64,000 nucleotides of DNA from Byssovorax sp. (GCA_025362495.1 JANYGI010000119.1:55211-119210), one strand, 5' to 3'. Counted from the first letter of the stretch, positions 27,873 to 36,968 are shown. Program-made: numbers and translations. Notes: generated by a model not told the origin, from the letters alone.

Positions 27873-27947
27873 TCGCGCGCGGCGCGCGGCTGTTCCTCCG
27901 CAGCGCGGTGTGACAGACTGCGGATCTTCGCCGCGCCGATCCTCGCC

Positions 27948-30281
27948 GTGATTCGCCCCTCCCCGCCCCCGTCACGCCGCCTCGCCTTCGCCGCAGCGAC
28001 GCTCCTCGCCTCGCTGTGCGCCCGGCCTGCGCGCGCCGGCGAGCCGCTCCCGTACACCATCGCGCCCGCCCCGGCCTGGGTCACGCCCATCGACGCCGAC
28101 GTCGATTTCCACGCGCCCGAGGGCGCCGCGCGCGACGGCGTCCACCACCTGCTCACCGATCGCGAGGTCCGCGTCTCCGCGGGCACCGTCGAGAGCTACG
28201 TGCACGTCGCGCGCAAGATCACCTCGACGAACGGCATCGAGTCCGCCTCGGAGCTCGCGTTCGAGATCGATCCCCCGCACGAGAAGCTCGTCCTCCACCA
28301 CATTCGCATCCTCCGCGACGGCCACGCCGAGGACGCGCTCCGGCCGAAAGAGCTGCACGTCATCCAGAAGGAGAGCGATCTCTCCCAGCGCATGTACGTC
28401 GGCACGCTCTCGATCATGGCCTTTCTCCACGACGTCCGCGCCGGGGACATCATCGATTACGCGTACTCGGTCAACGGGTGGAACCCGGTGCTCGGACGGC
28501 GCTACGCCGAGGTCTTCGCGCTCGGCGCCACCGCGCCGGTGCATCGCCTCCGCCTCCGGCTGCTGACCCCCAAGGCGCGCTCGTTCACCCTCTCACCCCG
28601 CCTCTGGGATCAGCGCCCCGACGAGCGCGACGACGGCCTCGATCATGATCACGAGACCGTGTGGGACCGCCGCGACGTGCCCGCGCTCCAGCGCGAGGAC
28701 GAGACGCCGCGCTGGTGGAACCCGATGCCGCGGATCGAGGTCACCGAATATGGCTCCTGGGCCGAGGTCACCGCCTGGGCGATACCGCTCTTCGAATCCA
28801 CGCCTCGCCCGTCGCCCGCGCTCGAAGCGCAGATCCAGCGCCTCCGCGACGCCGCGCCCGACGAGGGCGGGCGGCTCCTCGCGGCGCTCCGCTTCGTGCA
28901 AGACGACATTCGCTATCTCGGGATCGAGCTCGGGCCGAGCTCGCACCAGCCGGAGGACCCGAGCGTCGTCCTCGAGCGACGCTTCGGCGACTGCAAGGAC
29001 AAGGCTCGGCTCCTCGTCACCATCCTGCGCGCCCTCGAGATCAAGGCCTCTCCCGCGCTGGTGAACCCGGATCTCGGCCGCGGCCTCGACGAGCGCTCAC
29101 CCTCGCCGCTGGCCTTCAACCACGTCATCGCCCGCGCCGAGGCGGGTGGCCACACCTACTGGCTCGACGCCACGATGTCGTCCCAGCGCGGAGGCCTCGA
29201 GTCGCTGGAGAACCCCGATTACGAGCGCGCCCTCGTGATCACCGCAGGCGGCGCGGGGCTGACGCCGATCCCGCTCGCCACGCCCACCGAGCCCAGCGTC
29301 GACGAGGTCGAAGAGGTCAGCGCGCCGCGCTACGACGCCCCGGCCGAGGTCAAGGTCACGACGCGCTTTCACGGCCGCAGCGCCGATCACATGCGCCGAG
29401 AGGTCGAGTCCACCGATCGCGCCGAGCTCTCCCGGCGCTACCTCAACTATTACGCGCACGAAGAGCCCTCGGTCGTCGAGGCCGCCCCGCCGGTGATCAC
29501 CGACGAGCCGATCCACGACACGCTCACCATCGTCGAGACCTACCGGATCCCGGACTTCTGGAAGCAGGACGTCAAGGCCTTCTATGCCCGCGTCATCGCC
29601 AACGCGCTCCCCGCGCCCTCGATCTCGCGGCGATCGATGCCGCTCGCCGTCGAGCACCCCACGCTGCTCGCGCACGAGACGCGGCTCACGCTCCCCGAGG
29701 CCTACCCGATCGAGGTCGGCACCCAGGAGCTCGCCGACGCCACAGCCATGCTCCGTTGCACGACGTCCTCGCCGGGCAACACGGTGTCCATCCGTTGCCG
29801 CTACGAGACGAAGCGCGACTTCGTCCCCCCGGAGGACGTCGAGGCCCACCTCGCCCTGGTCGAGCGGATGCGCACCGAGCTCGGCTACCAGGTCAACCAC
29901 GCCGAGCGCCACGACCGCGCCGACGAGACCTCGTGGAAGGGCGTCCTCTGGGTCGGCGGCGTCGGCGCTGGCATCGCCTTCCTGGTCGTCGCGGGCCGGT
30001 TCCTCTGGAGCGTACCGCGGCGCCTGCGGCAGCGCGCCGTCGCGCGGAGCCGGATCATCGCCCCGGGTGAAGCGGCCTCCACGGCGATCCGCGTCCGCTC
30101 GCGCGACGAGATCCCGCGGCACCTGAGCCGATCGAAATGCGCGTGCGGGATCCACTCCATCGCTCGCGTGCCGGCGTCAGAGCTGGGCGAGGTCCGCTTC
30201 GGCGACCGCACGCTCACCTCGGCCCGGCTGACGTGCCCCGCGTGCGGCAGCGCCCGCAGCGTGTACTTCGACGTCTGCTGA
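27948..30281 (+). CDS. DUF3857/transglutaminase-like exported membrane protein with C-terminal zinc-ribbon-like end
   Basis: The GTG-started 777-residue product has a signal peptide (LAFAAATLLASLCARPARA). A DUF3857 beta domain follows to about residue 290. The transglutaminase-like core has Cys349 (RRFGDCKDKARLL), His392 (FNHVIA) and Asp407 (YWLDAT), all three catalytic residues. One membrane helix lies near 665-690 (WVGGVGAGIAFLVVAGRFLW). The C-terminal 75 residues carry CAC at 731-733, CPAC at 763-766 and a final Cys777, resembling a cytoplasmic metal-binding ribbon. The core would be periplasmic. It starts 75 nt after pfa3 and might be cotranscribed, but no link to lipid synthesis is apparent. 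Confidence 0.8.
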   Translation: MIRPSPPPSRRLAFAAATLLASLCARPARAGEPLPYTIAPAPAWVTPIDADVDFHAPEGAARDGVHHLLTDREVRVSAGTVESYVHVARKITSTNGIESASELAFEIDPPHEKLVLHHIRILRDGHAEDALRPKELHVIQKESDLSQRMYVGTLSIMAFLHDVRAGDIIDYAYSVNGWNPVLGRRYAEVFALGATAPVHRLRLRLLTPKARSFTLSPRLWDQRPDERDDGLDHDHETVWDRRDVPALQREDETPRWWNPMPRIEVTEYGSWAEVTAWAIPLFESTPRPSPALEAQIQRLRDAAPDEGGRLLAALRFVQDDIRYLGIELGPSSHQPEDPSVVLERRFGDCKDKARLLVTILRALEIKASPALVNPDLGRGLDERSPSPLAFNHVIARAEAGGHTYWLDATMSSQRGGLESLENPDYERALVITAGGAGLTPIPLATPTEPSVDEVEEVSAPRYDAPAEVKVTTRFHGRSADHMRREVESTDRAELSRRYLNYYAHEEPSVVEAAPPVITDEPIHDTLTIVETYRIPDFWKQDVKAFYARVIANALPAPSISRRSMPLAVEHPTLLAHETRLTLPEAYPIEVGTQELADATAMLRCTTSSPGNTVSIRCRYETKRDFVPPEDVEAHLALVERMRTELGYQVNHAERHDRADETSWKGVLWVGGVGAGIAFLVVAGRFLWSVPRRLRQRAVARSRIIAPGEAASTAIRVRSRDEIPRHLSRSKCACGIHSIARVPASELGEVRFGDRTLTSARLTCPACGSARSVYFDVC

Positions 30282-30337
30282 GACCCGGCAGACGGATCGA
30301 GGGAGTCGCCGCGTCGTTTCGCTATGCTCGCCCTCGC

Positions 30338-31705
30338 ATGAACCTCTCGGCCCCGCCTCCTCACCTCGATCGATTGCTCCAGCCCGCCACCGCGCATCCT
30401 CGCGCCTGGGACCTCCTCCGCTCGCTCTGCGACGACGTCGGCGCTCGCTTTCCTTGCACGGAAGGGGACGTCGCCGCGGTGGCGTGGGCCCAGGAGGCCC
30501 TCGGTCTCGCCGGCCTCGAGCGCGTGCACGCCGAGCCCGCCGAGGCCACGCTCTGGCACCGCGGCGCCGAGTCGTGCTCGCTGCTGCTACCGAGACAGCA
30601 GTCCGTCGCTCTCACCGCGCTCGGCGGCAGCGTCGGGACGCCCGAGGGCGGGATCGAGGCCGAGGTGATCGAGTTCGCCTCGCTCGAAGCGCTCGACGCG
30701 GCGCGGCCGGAGGAGGTCGCCGGCAAGGTGGTGTACCTGCACCACGTCATGCCGCGGATGCGCGACGGGACGGGCTACAACGCGGCGTCGGCGGTGCGCA
30801 TGCGCGGGCCTTCGCATGCCGCGAGGAAGGGCGCGCTGGCGTGTCTGGTGCGCTCGGTGGGCACCGACTCGTGGCGAGCGGCGCACACCGGCGCCCTCTG
30901 GTATCACGCGGGCGCGCCGCAGATCCCGGCGGCGGCGCTCGCCATCCCCGACGCCGAGCTGCTCCATCGCGCCCTCGCGGAAGGCAAGCGCGTGCGCACC
31001 GTCCTCGCGCTCGGGTGCTCGCCGATGCCGGTGGGCATGTCGGCGAACGTGCTTGGCGACATCCCCGGCACCGATCTCGGAGGCGAGATTGTCTTGCTCG
31101 GCGCTCACCTCGACTCGTGGGACCTCGGCACCGGCGCGCTCGACGACGGCGCCGGGTGCGCGATTGCCATCGAGGCCGCCCGACGGATAGCGTCGCTCCC
31201 GGCCCGCCCGCGGCGCACCGTGCGCGTGGTGCTGTTCGCCAACGAGGAGCTGGGCAGCGGCGGTGGACGCGCTTACGCCAGCGCCCACGCGGCCGAGGCC
31301 GGGCGCCACGTCGCGGCTCTGGAGGCCGATCAGGGCGATGGCAAGCCCTGGGCGCTGCGGGTCCCGGCGGCGATGCGAGAGAGCGCCCTCGCCCGCGCGC
31401 TCCACGCGAGCCTCGCGCCGCTCGGCATCGAGCTCGATCCCGGCGTGTCGCGCGGCGGCGTCGATCTGGCGCCGCTCGGTCATCTCGGCGTGCCGTTCGT
31501 GGATCTCCGTCAAGACGTGACGCGGTATTTCGACTTCCATCACACGGCCAACGACGTGCTCGACAACGTGTCGCGCGTGGAAATCGAGGAGGCGACGATG
31601 GCCTTCTCGGTCGCGGTCTGGCTGCTCGCCAACGCGGAGGAAAGCTTCTCCGGGGTGAATCAGGGTGAAGGCACCGCCACGAGAGCGGATATCGCCGCCC
31701 GATAG
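30338..31705 (+). CDS. M28-family zinc aminopeptidase with PA-like insert
   Basis: This metallopeptidase has 455 residues. The two-zinc site is complete: His257 (AHLDSWDLG), Asp269 (ALDDGAG), Glu303/Glu304 (FANEELGSGG), Asp331 (LEADQGD) and His402 (FHHTANDVLD). The segment from about 100 to 220 resembles a protease-associated domain (VAGKVVYLHH, ACLVRSVG). I see no clear signal peptide, so it may be cytosolic or use a nonclassical route. The ATG at 30338 is preferred over an open extension upstream. Its 3' end overlaps the convergent lipoprotein gene by 46 bases. Confidence 0.85.
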   Translation: MNLSAPPPHLDRLLQPATAHPRAWDLLRSLCDDVGARFPCTEGDVAAVAWAQEALGLAGLERVHAEPAEATLWHRGAESCSLLLPRQQSVALTALGGSVGTPEGGIEAEVIEFASLEALDAARPEEVAGKVVYLHHVMPRMRDGTGYNAASAVRMRGPSHAARKGALACLVRSVGTDSWRAAHTGALWYHAGAPQIPAAALAIPDAELLHRALAEGKRVRTVLALGCSPMPVGMSANVLGDIPGTDLGGEIVLLGAHLDSWDLGTGALDDGAGCAIAIEAARRIASLPARPRRTVRVVLFANEELGSGGGRAYASAHAAEAGRHVAALEADQGDGKPWALRVPAAMRESALARALHASLAPLGIELDPGVSRGGVDLAPLGHLGVPFVDLRQDVTRYFDFHHTANDVLDNVSRVEIEEATMAFSVAVWLLANAEESFSGVNQGEGTATRADIAAR

Positions 31706-32496
31706 GCCTCGTTCTTCAGATCGTCATTCAACCGCTGGTGCTCGTGAGGAGCCGTGTGCCGGGGATCGACCTCGAGCTTGAGCCGGTCCTGGTTCGTGGC
31801 CTTCACGTCGGCCACGCAGAGGACTCGGCCCTTCGGGAAGCTCCAGAGGAACGCGGTCCCGAACAGGATGCCACCGTTGAACGTGTCGGAGCCGTCCTCG
31901 GTGGGATTGGACTTGATCGCCGTCACGACGTCGAGCTCCCAGCCCCAGTACTCGTCCGAGCCGAGCTCGCGCGCGAGCTTCATCGCGCTCTCGTGGGTCC
32001 AGTTCGAGCTGGTGTCGTAGAAGCCCTGGGCCTGGATCTTTCGCATCATCTCGTACTGGCCCTCGAACTGGCGGCGCCGCGGCCCCCGGGTGGCGAAGTC
32101 GTTTTCGATCTTCGGGATCCCCTTGAGCGGCGCGGGCGGGCTCGCCCCGGCGACGGCCCAGTCCGGCACCACGTTCATCCGCCAGCGCGCGGCCTCGCTC
32201 GCCGCGAGCGCTTCACCCTTCAAATCGAGGTCCGAATCGCCGAGGGGCTCCGGCCGCGGGATCGTCTCCGGGCACGGCGGCGCGCTCGGCCCGGGCACGA
32301 GCCCGCGCGCCGCGAGCCGCAGGCCCTGATCGCGCGCGGCGATGAAGGCGTCGCCCTTCGTCTTCGCGCCCGTCAGCAGCGCGTCGAGCTCTTGCACGTC
32401 GGCCGGCGTCATCTTCTGCACGGCGGGCGGCGCCGGTGTGCAGCGCGCGAGGACCGGCAGGAACGCGATCGAGAGGGCGACAATCCAGGGTTTCAC
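31660..32496 (-). CDS. hypothetical lipoprotein
   Basis: The 278-residue product has a signal peptide (MKPWIVALSIAFLPVLARC) whose last residue is a likely lipid-modified Cys. The mature region contains FDTATG-free unique sequence with notable stretches ENDFATRGPRRRQFEGQYE, FYDTSSNWTHESAMKLA and DTFNGGILFGTAFLW. No family is recognised. The C-terminal coding end overlaps the end of the M28 peptidase gene on the other strand. Confidence 0.65.
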   Translation of the reverse strand: MKPWIVALSIAFLPVLARCTPAPPAVQKMTPADVQELDALLTGAKTKGDAFIAARDQGLRLAARGLVPGPSAPPCPETIPRPEPLGDSDLDLKGEALAASEAARWRMNVVPDWAVAGASPPAPLKGIPKIENDFATRGPRRRQFEGQYEMMRKIQAQGFYDTSSNWTHESAMKLARELGSDEYWGWELDVVTAIKSNPTEDGSDTFNGGILFGTAFLWSFPKGRVLCVADVKATNQDRLKLEVDPRHTAPHEHQRLNDDLKNEAYRAAISALVAVPSP

Positions 32497-32644
32497 GGCC
32501 GCAGCGTACTCCCGCCTCGCTCGCGCGGGACACGGGATACCGACGATCTCGACGCGGTCGAGTCCGACCCCGGGATCGGCACGGCGATCTGCGACCCCAG
32601 GATGGACACCGGGAAGATCACCGAGCGACGCTCGCCCCGCGAGG

Positions 32645-33139
32645 CTACTTCTTCTCGCCGTTGACGCAGATATCGAAGGCTTTCACCGTCTTCGCGGCGA
32701 GCGCGCACGTGATGTGCTTGTGATCGACGATGTTCCCGGCCAGGGATTTCAGGCAGGTGTCGACCCACGTGTTCTCGACCTTGGTCACCGCGGCGTTGAT
32801 GTTCGTGTTGGCCTGCTCGAGCTGCTTCGCGGTGAGCTTCGGGTTGAGCGCGGCGCGCTGATCGCTGCGCGCCACGTCGCCGTAGGCGCGGCCGAGAGCC
32901 TGGCAGTCGTTCTCGGTGAGCGAGTAGTCGTCGGGCACGTCGGTGGCGTTGCCGGTGCGCTTCACGCCGCCCATCGTCGGCGCCGCCGGCTCGTCGGTCG
33001 CGGGCTTGGCGGCGTGATCCGCGGCGGCCTTTGGCGCATCGGGCTCGCTTTCGGGCGCGTCCGCGGGCTTCGACGTCGAAGCCCCGCAGCCGAGGAGCAG
33101 CGCGAGGGTCAGGGGAGCGAGGGCGAGGCTTCTGCGCAT
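32645..33139 (-). CDS. hypothetical lipoprotein with helical C-terminal domain
   Basis: The 164-residue product has a signal peptide MRRSLALAPLTLALLLGC (lipobox LLGC). An Ala/Pro/Asp-rich spacer follows (SKPADAPESEPDAPKAAADH). The C-terminal helical domain has four Cys (NDCQALG, VDTCLKS, ITCALA, DICVNG) that probably pair as two disulphides. The start at 33139 is placed at the signal peptide, with GAAAGA-like purines upstream; the frame is open further but non-coding in character. It is divergent from aroE, 87 nt apart. Confidence 0.65.
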   Translation of the reverse strand: MRRSLALAPLTLALLLGCGASTSKPADAPESEPDAPKAAADHAAKPATDEPAAPTMGGVKRTGNATDVPDDYSLTENDCQALGRAYGDVARSDQRAALNPKLTAKQLEQANTNINAAVTKVENTWVDTCLKSLAGNIVDHKHITCALAAKTVKAFDICVNGEKK

Positions 33140-33226
33140 GGGAAATCTTTCAACGAATCGTGGCCCCGTGTCCATCGCCGAGTCGCTCTGCTTTCCTCCG
33201 CGGCGGATCCGCGCAACGTTCTGCCC

Positions 33227-34075
33227 ATGATCCCGGCGCCTCTCGACCCTGTCGCCCGCCTCACGCTCTGCGGCTCGCTCTCGCTCCACCCGAGCCCGCT
33301 CGGCGCCGCGATGCACCTCGCCGGCTACGCCGCGCTCGGGCTGCCGTTCACCTACGTCCCGTTCGCGGTGACGGATCTCGCGGGCGCGATCGTCGGCATG
33401 CGCGCGCTCGGCGTCCGCGGCTTCGGGATCTCCATGCCGTACAAGCAGGCGGTGATGCCGCTGCTCGACGCGATCGATCCCGCGGCGGCGGCGATCGGCG
33501 CGGTGAACACCGTCGTCAACGATGGATCACACCTCACCGGGCACAACACCGACGCCTCGGGGGCGGTGCGCGCGTTCGAGGAGATCCGGCCGCTCGCCGG
33601 CGCGCGCGTGCTCTTGCTCGGCGCAGGCGGGGCGGCGAAGGCCGTCGCGCACGGGTTCTCGGAGCGCGGCGCTCGCGTCACGATCGCCAACCGCGATCGC
33701 GCCCGCGCGGCCGCCCTCGCCGCCGCCACGGGCGCGCGCGCGGCCGCCGGGCTCGACGAGGCCAACCGCGCCGGCAACTACGACGCCGTCGTCAACGCCA
33801 CCTCGATGGGCATGGACGACGTCGAGGCGGCGAGCCCGATCCCCGAGTCGGCGCTCCACCCCGAGCTGCTGGTGATGGACATCGTCTACAAGCCGATCGC
33901 GACCGAGCTCGTGCGCGCAGCGCAGCGCAAAGGCGCGACCGTGATCCACGGCGGACGGATGCTGCTGCACCAGGCGGCCCGACAGTTCGAGCTCTACACC
34001 GGTCATGACGCGCCGCTCGCCGCCATGGAGAGCGCGTTGCTCGCGCAGATCGGCGCTCCGAGCCCGTCCCCGTAG
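33227..34075 (+). CDS. aroE: shikimate dehydrogenase-like protein (AroE family)
   Basis: It is predicted to reduce 3-dehydroshikimate to shikimate with NADPH, by family. The 282-residue protein has LSLHPSPLGAAMH (the usual SxSPxxHN is altered), ISMPYKQ with catalytic Lys73, GAVNTVV, GHNTDASG with Asp109, the nucleotide motif GAGGAAKA at 132-139, NRDRARA and NATSMGM. The changed first motif (HPSPLGAAMH) suggests a paralogue with a shifted substrate, such as quinate or an aminoshikimate. It is probably the first gene of a three-gene run with the AstA-like and Ate1-like genes (gaps 36 and 49 nt). Confidence 0.8.
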   Translation: MIPAPLDPVARLTLCGSLSLHPSPLGAAMHLAGYAALGLPFTYVPFAVTDLAGAIVGMRALGVRGFGISMPYKQAVMPLLDAIDPAAAAIGAVNTVVNDGSHLTGHNTDASGAVRAFEEIRPLAGARVLLLGAGGAAKAVAHGFSERGARVTIANRDRARAAALAAATGARAAAGLDEANRAGNYDAVVNATSMGMDDVEAASPIPESALHPELLVMDIVYKPIATELVRAAQRKGATVIHGGRMLLHQAARQFELYTGHDAPLAAMESALLAQIGAPSPSP

Positions 34076-34111
34076 CCGACCGGAGAGAGCGCGACTAGGC
34101 TCCCGCGCCGC

Positions 34112-35146
34112 ATGGTCGCCCACGAAATTCGCGCTGCTTTACCGGGAGACGAACCGCAGCTCCTCCGCGTCGCGCGCCACCTCAACTCGGTCAACCTCCC
34201 CGACGACCGCGACTCGATCCACGAGATCGTCGACCACAGCTACCGGAGCTTCACCGGCGAGATCACCGATCCACGGCTCCGCACCTACGTGTTCGTGCTC
34301 ATCGATCGCGAGAAGGATCTCATCGTCGGCACCTCGATGATCGTGGCCCAGCTCGGGCGCCGCGGTGTGCCGTACATCTACTTCGACGTGCTCGACGAGG
34401 AGAAATACTCCACCACGATCGACAAGCACTTCCATCATACCGTGCTGCGGATCGGGTACTCCTACAACGGGCCGACCGAGATCGGCGGCCTGGTGCTCAT
34501 GCCCGAGTACCGACTCGCCACCGAGCGACTCGGCACGATGATCTCGTACGTGCGGTTTCTCTTCCTCGCGGCGCGCACCCACCAGTTCCAGGAAGAGGTG
34601 CTGGCCGAGCTGATGCCGCCGCTCGAGCCCGACGGGACGAGCCACCTCTGGGAGGCGCTCGGCCGCCATTTCTGCGGGATGAGCTACGCCGAGGCCGACC
34701 GCCTTTCCAAGAAGAACAAGGAGTTCATCAAGGCCCTCTTCCCCGAGGGGGTGATCTACGCGAGCGTGCTCCCGGAGGACGCGCAGGCCGTGATCGGCAA
34801 GACGGGCGCGCAGACCCGCGGGGTCGAGAAGCTCCTCCGGCGCATCGGGTTTCGCTACGCCCACCGGGTCGATCCCTTCGACGGCGGGCCGCATTTCACC
34901 GCGCGGATGGACGAGATCAAGCTCGTCGCCGACACCCGACGATCGAAGGCCGATCGGCCGATAACGGCTCTCCCCGGCGACCGCAAGGCGCTGATCGCGG
35001 TCGAGCTCCCGGAGGCGCCGTTCTTCCGCGCGGTGATGGCGCCGGTGCGCGACGAGGGCCCGCGCGGCCACGCCGTCGCCGACGACGCCTGGGAGCTGCT
35101 CAACCTGCACCACACCTCGCCGCTGATCGTGCTGCCAATCGAGTGA
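34112..35146 (+). CDS. arginine N-succinyltransferase homologue (AstA family)
   Basis: AstA transfers succinyl from succinyl-CoA to the alpha-amino group of arginine in the arginine succinyltransferase pathway. The 344-residue product matches the family along its length: TEIGGLVLMPEYR, FQEEVLAELMPPL, WEALGRHFCGMSYAEAD, KALFPEGVIYASVLPEDAQ, VIGKTGAQTRGVEKLL and GFRYAHRVDPFDGGPHF. The other ast genes (astB-astE) are not nearby. Instead an Ate1-like acyl/aminoacyl transferase gene follows after 49 nt. A biosynthetic or modifying role rather than arginine catabolism is therefore possible. Confidence 0.8.
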   Translation: MVAHEIRAALPGDEPQLLRVARHLNSVNLPDDRDSIHEIVDHSYRSFTGEITDPRLRTYVFVLIDREKDLIVGTSMIVAQLGRRGVPYIYFDVLDEEKYSTTIDKHFHHTVLRIGYSYNGPTEIGGLVLMPEYRLATERLGTMISYVRFLFLAARTHQFQEEVLAELMPPLEPDGTSHLWEALGRHFCGMSYAEADRLSKKNKEFIKALFPEGVIYASVLPEDAQAVIGKTGAQTRGVEKLLRRIGFRYAHRVDPFDGGPHFTARMDEIKLVADTRRSKADRPITALPGDRKALIAVELPEAPFFRAVMAPVRDEGPRGHAVADDAWELLNLHHTSPLIVLPIE

Positions 35147-35195
35147 GCCTCGTGGCCTCGATCTCCACACGCTCCCACCTCGCCGAGGCGCGCTC

Positions 35196-36266
35196 GTGAT
35201 CGCCGCGAGGGTCGAGCCGGAGACGCTCGCGCGCGCCGAGCTCGACGAGTACCTCGCGCGGGGCTGGTACCGGATCGGGCGCGGGCTGATCACCACCGAC
35301 TACCTGGTGAGCGAGGGCGAGCTCTGCTCCACGATCTGGACCCGGCTCGACCTGCGCGCGCATCGCTTCCGGAGCTCGCTCCGCAAGCAGCTCGCCAAGG
35401 TGAAGCGCGACTTCGAGATCAGGATAGGTGACCTCGTCCTCGACGCCGCGCACGAGGAGCTCTACACGCGGTATCGCGCGATGGCGGGCGGGAACCGCGC
35501 CGAGAGCCTCGATGAGGTCACCGGCGGCGACGAGGGGCGCAGCCTCTTTTGCACGCGCGAGATCGGGATCTGGCGCGACGGCGTGCTGGTGGCGTTCTCC
35601 TGGTTCGATCTCGGCGAGACCAGCGTCGAGAGCCTGATCGGCGTGTACGAGCCGGCCTATCGCAAGCACGGCCTCGGCTTCTCCACGCTGCTGCTCGAGA
35701 TCGATCACGCGGCGGAGATCGGTTTGCACTTCCACTATGCCGGGTACGTGCTGAGCGAGCCGTCGGGCATGGATTACAAGCGGCGGGTCGGCCCGCTCGA
35801 GTACCTCGACGCCGCGTCGAAGCTCTGGTTGCCGGAGTTTCCCTACGCAGAGGGGCAGTCGCCGGCGGGGATCCAGCGGGCGCGGCTCGCCGCGGCTGGC
35901 GAGGCGCTCACCAGCTCGGGGTCGCCAGTTCAACTGGTGCTCAACTCGGCGCTGCTCATCCCCGGGATAAGCGATCACGTGCCCGGGTGCTCGACCGATC
36001 CCATCCTCTTGATCTCGGCTCCTCCGACGCCTCGCGCCCTCGGCGTGCTCACGGCGTGGGACGAGGAGCTCGGGGCGTACGTGCTCTTCGGCGGTCAACC
36101 GATTGCCGTGCTCCTCGAGCGCCAGGGCGCCGAGGACGACGCACGGCGGGTGCCGGTGCACCTGTTCGTGATTCATCAGCGCCTCGGCGAGCACCCCTCG
36201 GTCGACGAGGTCGCCTTCTGGGTGCGGCACTATCTCGCCGTCATCGCCCCTCCCGGCGCGGAGTGA
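35196..36266 (+). CDS. arginyl-tRNA-protein transferase-like (Ate1/Bpt C-terminal GNAT fold) protein
   Basis: Ate1 and Bpt attach an amino acid from aminoacyl-tRNA to protein N-termini. The 356-residue GTG-started product shows GRGLITTDYL, CSTIWTRLDLRAHR, LYTRYRAMAG, then the core VESLIGVYEPAYRKHGLGF, LLEIDHAAEIGLHFHYAGYV and MDYKRRVGPLEYLD, the C-terminal region of the family. The N-terminal Cys cluster typical of eukaryotic and Bpt enzymes is absent. A C-terminal extension of about 150 residues is unassigned. It could be a tRNA-dependent transferase or a GNAT with another donor. Pairing with an AstA homologue is notable. Confidence 0.68.
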   Translation: MIAARVEPETLARAELDEYLARGWYRIGRGLITTDYLVSEGELCSTIWTRLDLRAHRFRSSLRKQLAKVKRDFEIRIGDLVLDAAHEELYTRYRAMAGGNRAESLDEVTGGDEGRSLFCTREIGIWRDGVLVAFSWFDLGETSVESLIGVYEPAYRKHGLGFSTLLLEIDHAAEIGLHFHYAGYVLSEPSGMDYKRRVGPLEYLDAASKLWLPEFPYAEGQSPAGIQRARLAAAGEALTSSGSPVQLVLNSALLIPGISDHVPGCSTDPILLISAPPTPRALGVLTAWDEELGAYVLFGGQPIAVLLERQGAEDDARRVPVHLFVIHQRLGEHPSVDEVAFWVRHYLAVIAPPGAE

Positions 36267-36279
36267 TGGTCTCGCGCCA

Positions 36280-36357
36280 TCAGCGGATCGCCGTCTGCGC
36301 CAGCCACGCCCGTACCCGCGAGAGCTCTTTCGGCTCGGCGTCGCCGAGCTCGAGCGA
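36280..36357 (-). other. possible 3' coding remnant in the intergenic gap
   Basis: On the minus strand a 25-codon stretch with coding-like third positions (LELGDAEPKELSRVRAWLAQ, then TAIR and stop) is cut off upstream by an in-frame stop. It resembles the tail of a small soluble protein, but I cannot name it. The rest of 36267-36518 shows nothing recognisable. Confidence 0.2.
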
Positions 36358-36518
36358 GAGTCAGTCACCGTCGCGGACCCCGTGCAGGCAGGGTCTCGAA
36401 GCTCGAACTTCAAAGATCGGCGTCGGGGGGGCTCGCGAAAAACCCCGGCGCGTACGGCCTTCTTCACGTTCTTCAAACAAAAAACGCACGCTCGGCGCCC
36501 CTGTCCCGTCCTGGAAAC

Positions 36519-36968
36519 ATGAAGACGATCGCTCTCCTCACGTTCCTCCTCGCGATGCCACTGGCCTGCTCGAAGGCCGACTCGACGCCTCCCGCGGGCG
36601 CGACCACGGCGAAGAGCGCGGGCCCCGAGGCCCCGAAGCCGGCTGCGGCGCCGGCGAAGGCCGCCTTCGTGCAGAAGGGGGTCCTGGCCGGCAAGGTCGT
36701 CGTCGGCTACGTGCAAGACGCGGCGGATCCGACCCGGTGCTCGGTGGTCACCGACGATCCGGCGAAGAAAGACGACTTCGCCCAGCACGGCGCCGACGTC
36801 GCGAAGATGATGAAGGCCACCGTGGTGACGTCGTGTCCCACCGACAACGTGGTCGGCACCTGCAACGTCGGGTTCGGGATGCTGGTGAACTACTCGGGCC
36901 CGAAGTGGACGAAGGAGACGGCCCGGAAAGAGTGGACCGGTCAGCCCCACGCCACCTGGGTCGAGTAG
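36519..36968 (+). CDS. small hypothetical lipoprotein
   Basis: The 149-residue product has signal peptide MKTIALLTFLLAMPLAC with lipobox PLAC, a Pro/Ala-rich spacer, and a compact mature domain. That domain contains Cys pairs (PTRCSVVTDDP, VTSCPTDNVVGTCNVGFG) likely to form disulphides in the periplasm. The family is not recognised. It is followed 91 nt later by lnt, whose product acylates lipoproteins; that neighbourhood may be coincidence. Confidence 0.65.
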   Translation: MKTIALLTFLLAMPLACSKADSTPPAGATTAKSAGPEAPKPAAAPAKAAFVQKGVLAGKVVVGYVQDAADPTRCSVVTDDPAKKDDFAQHGADVAKMMKATVVTSCPTDNVVGTCNVGFGMLVNYSGPKWTKETARKEWTGQPHATWVE

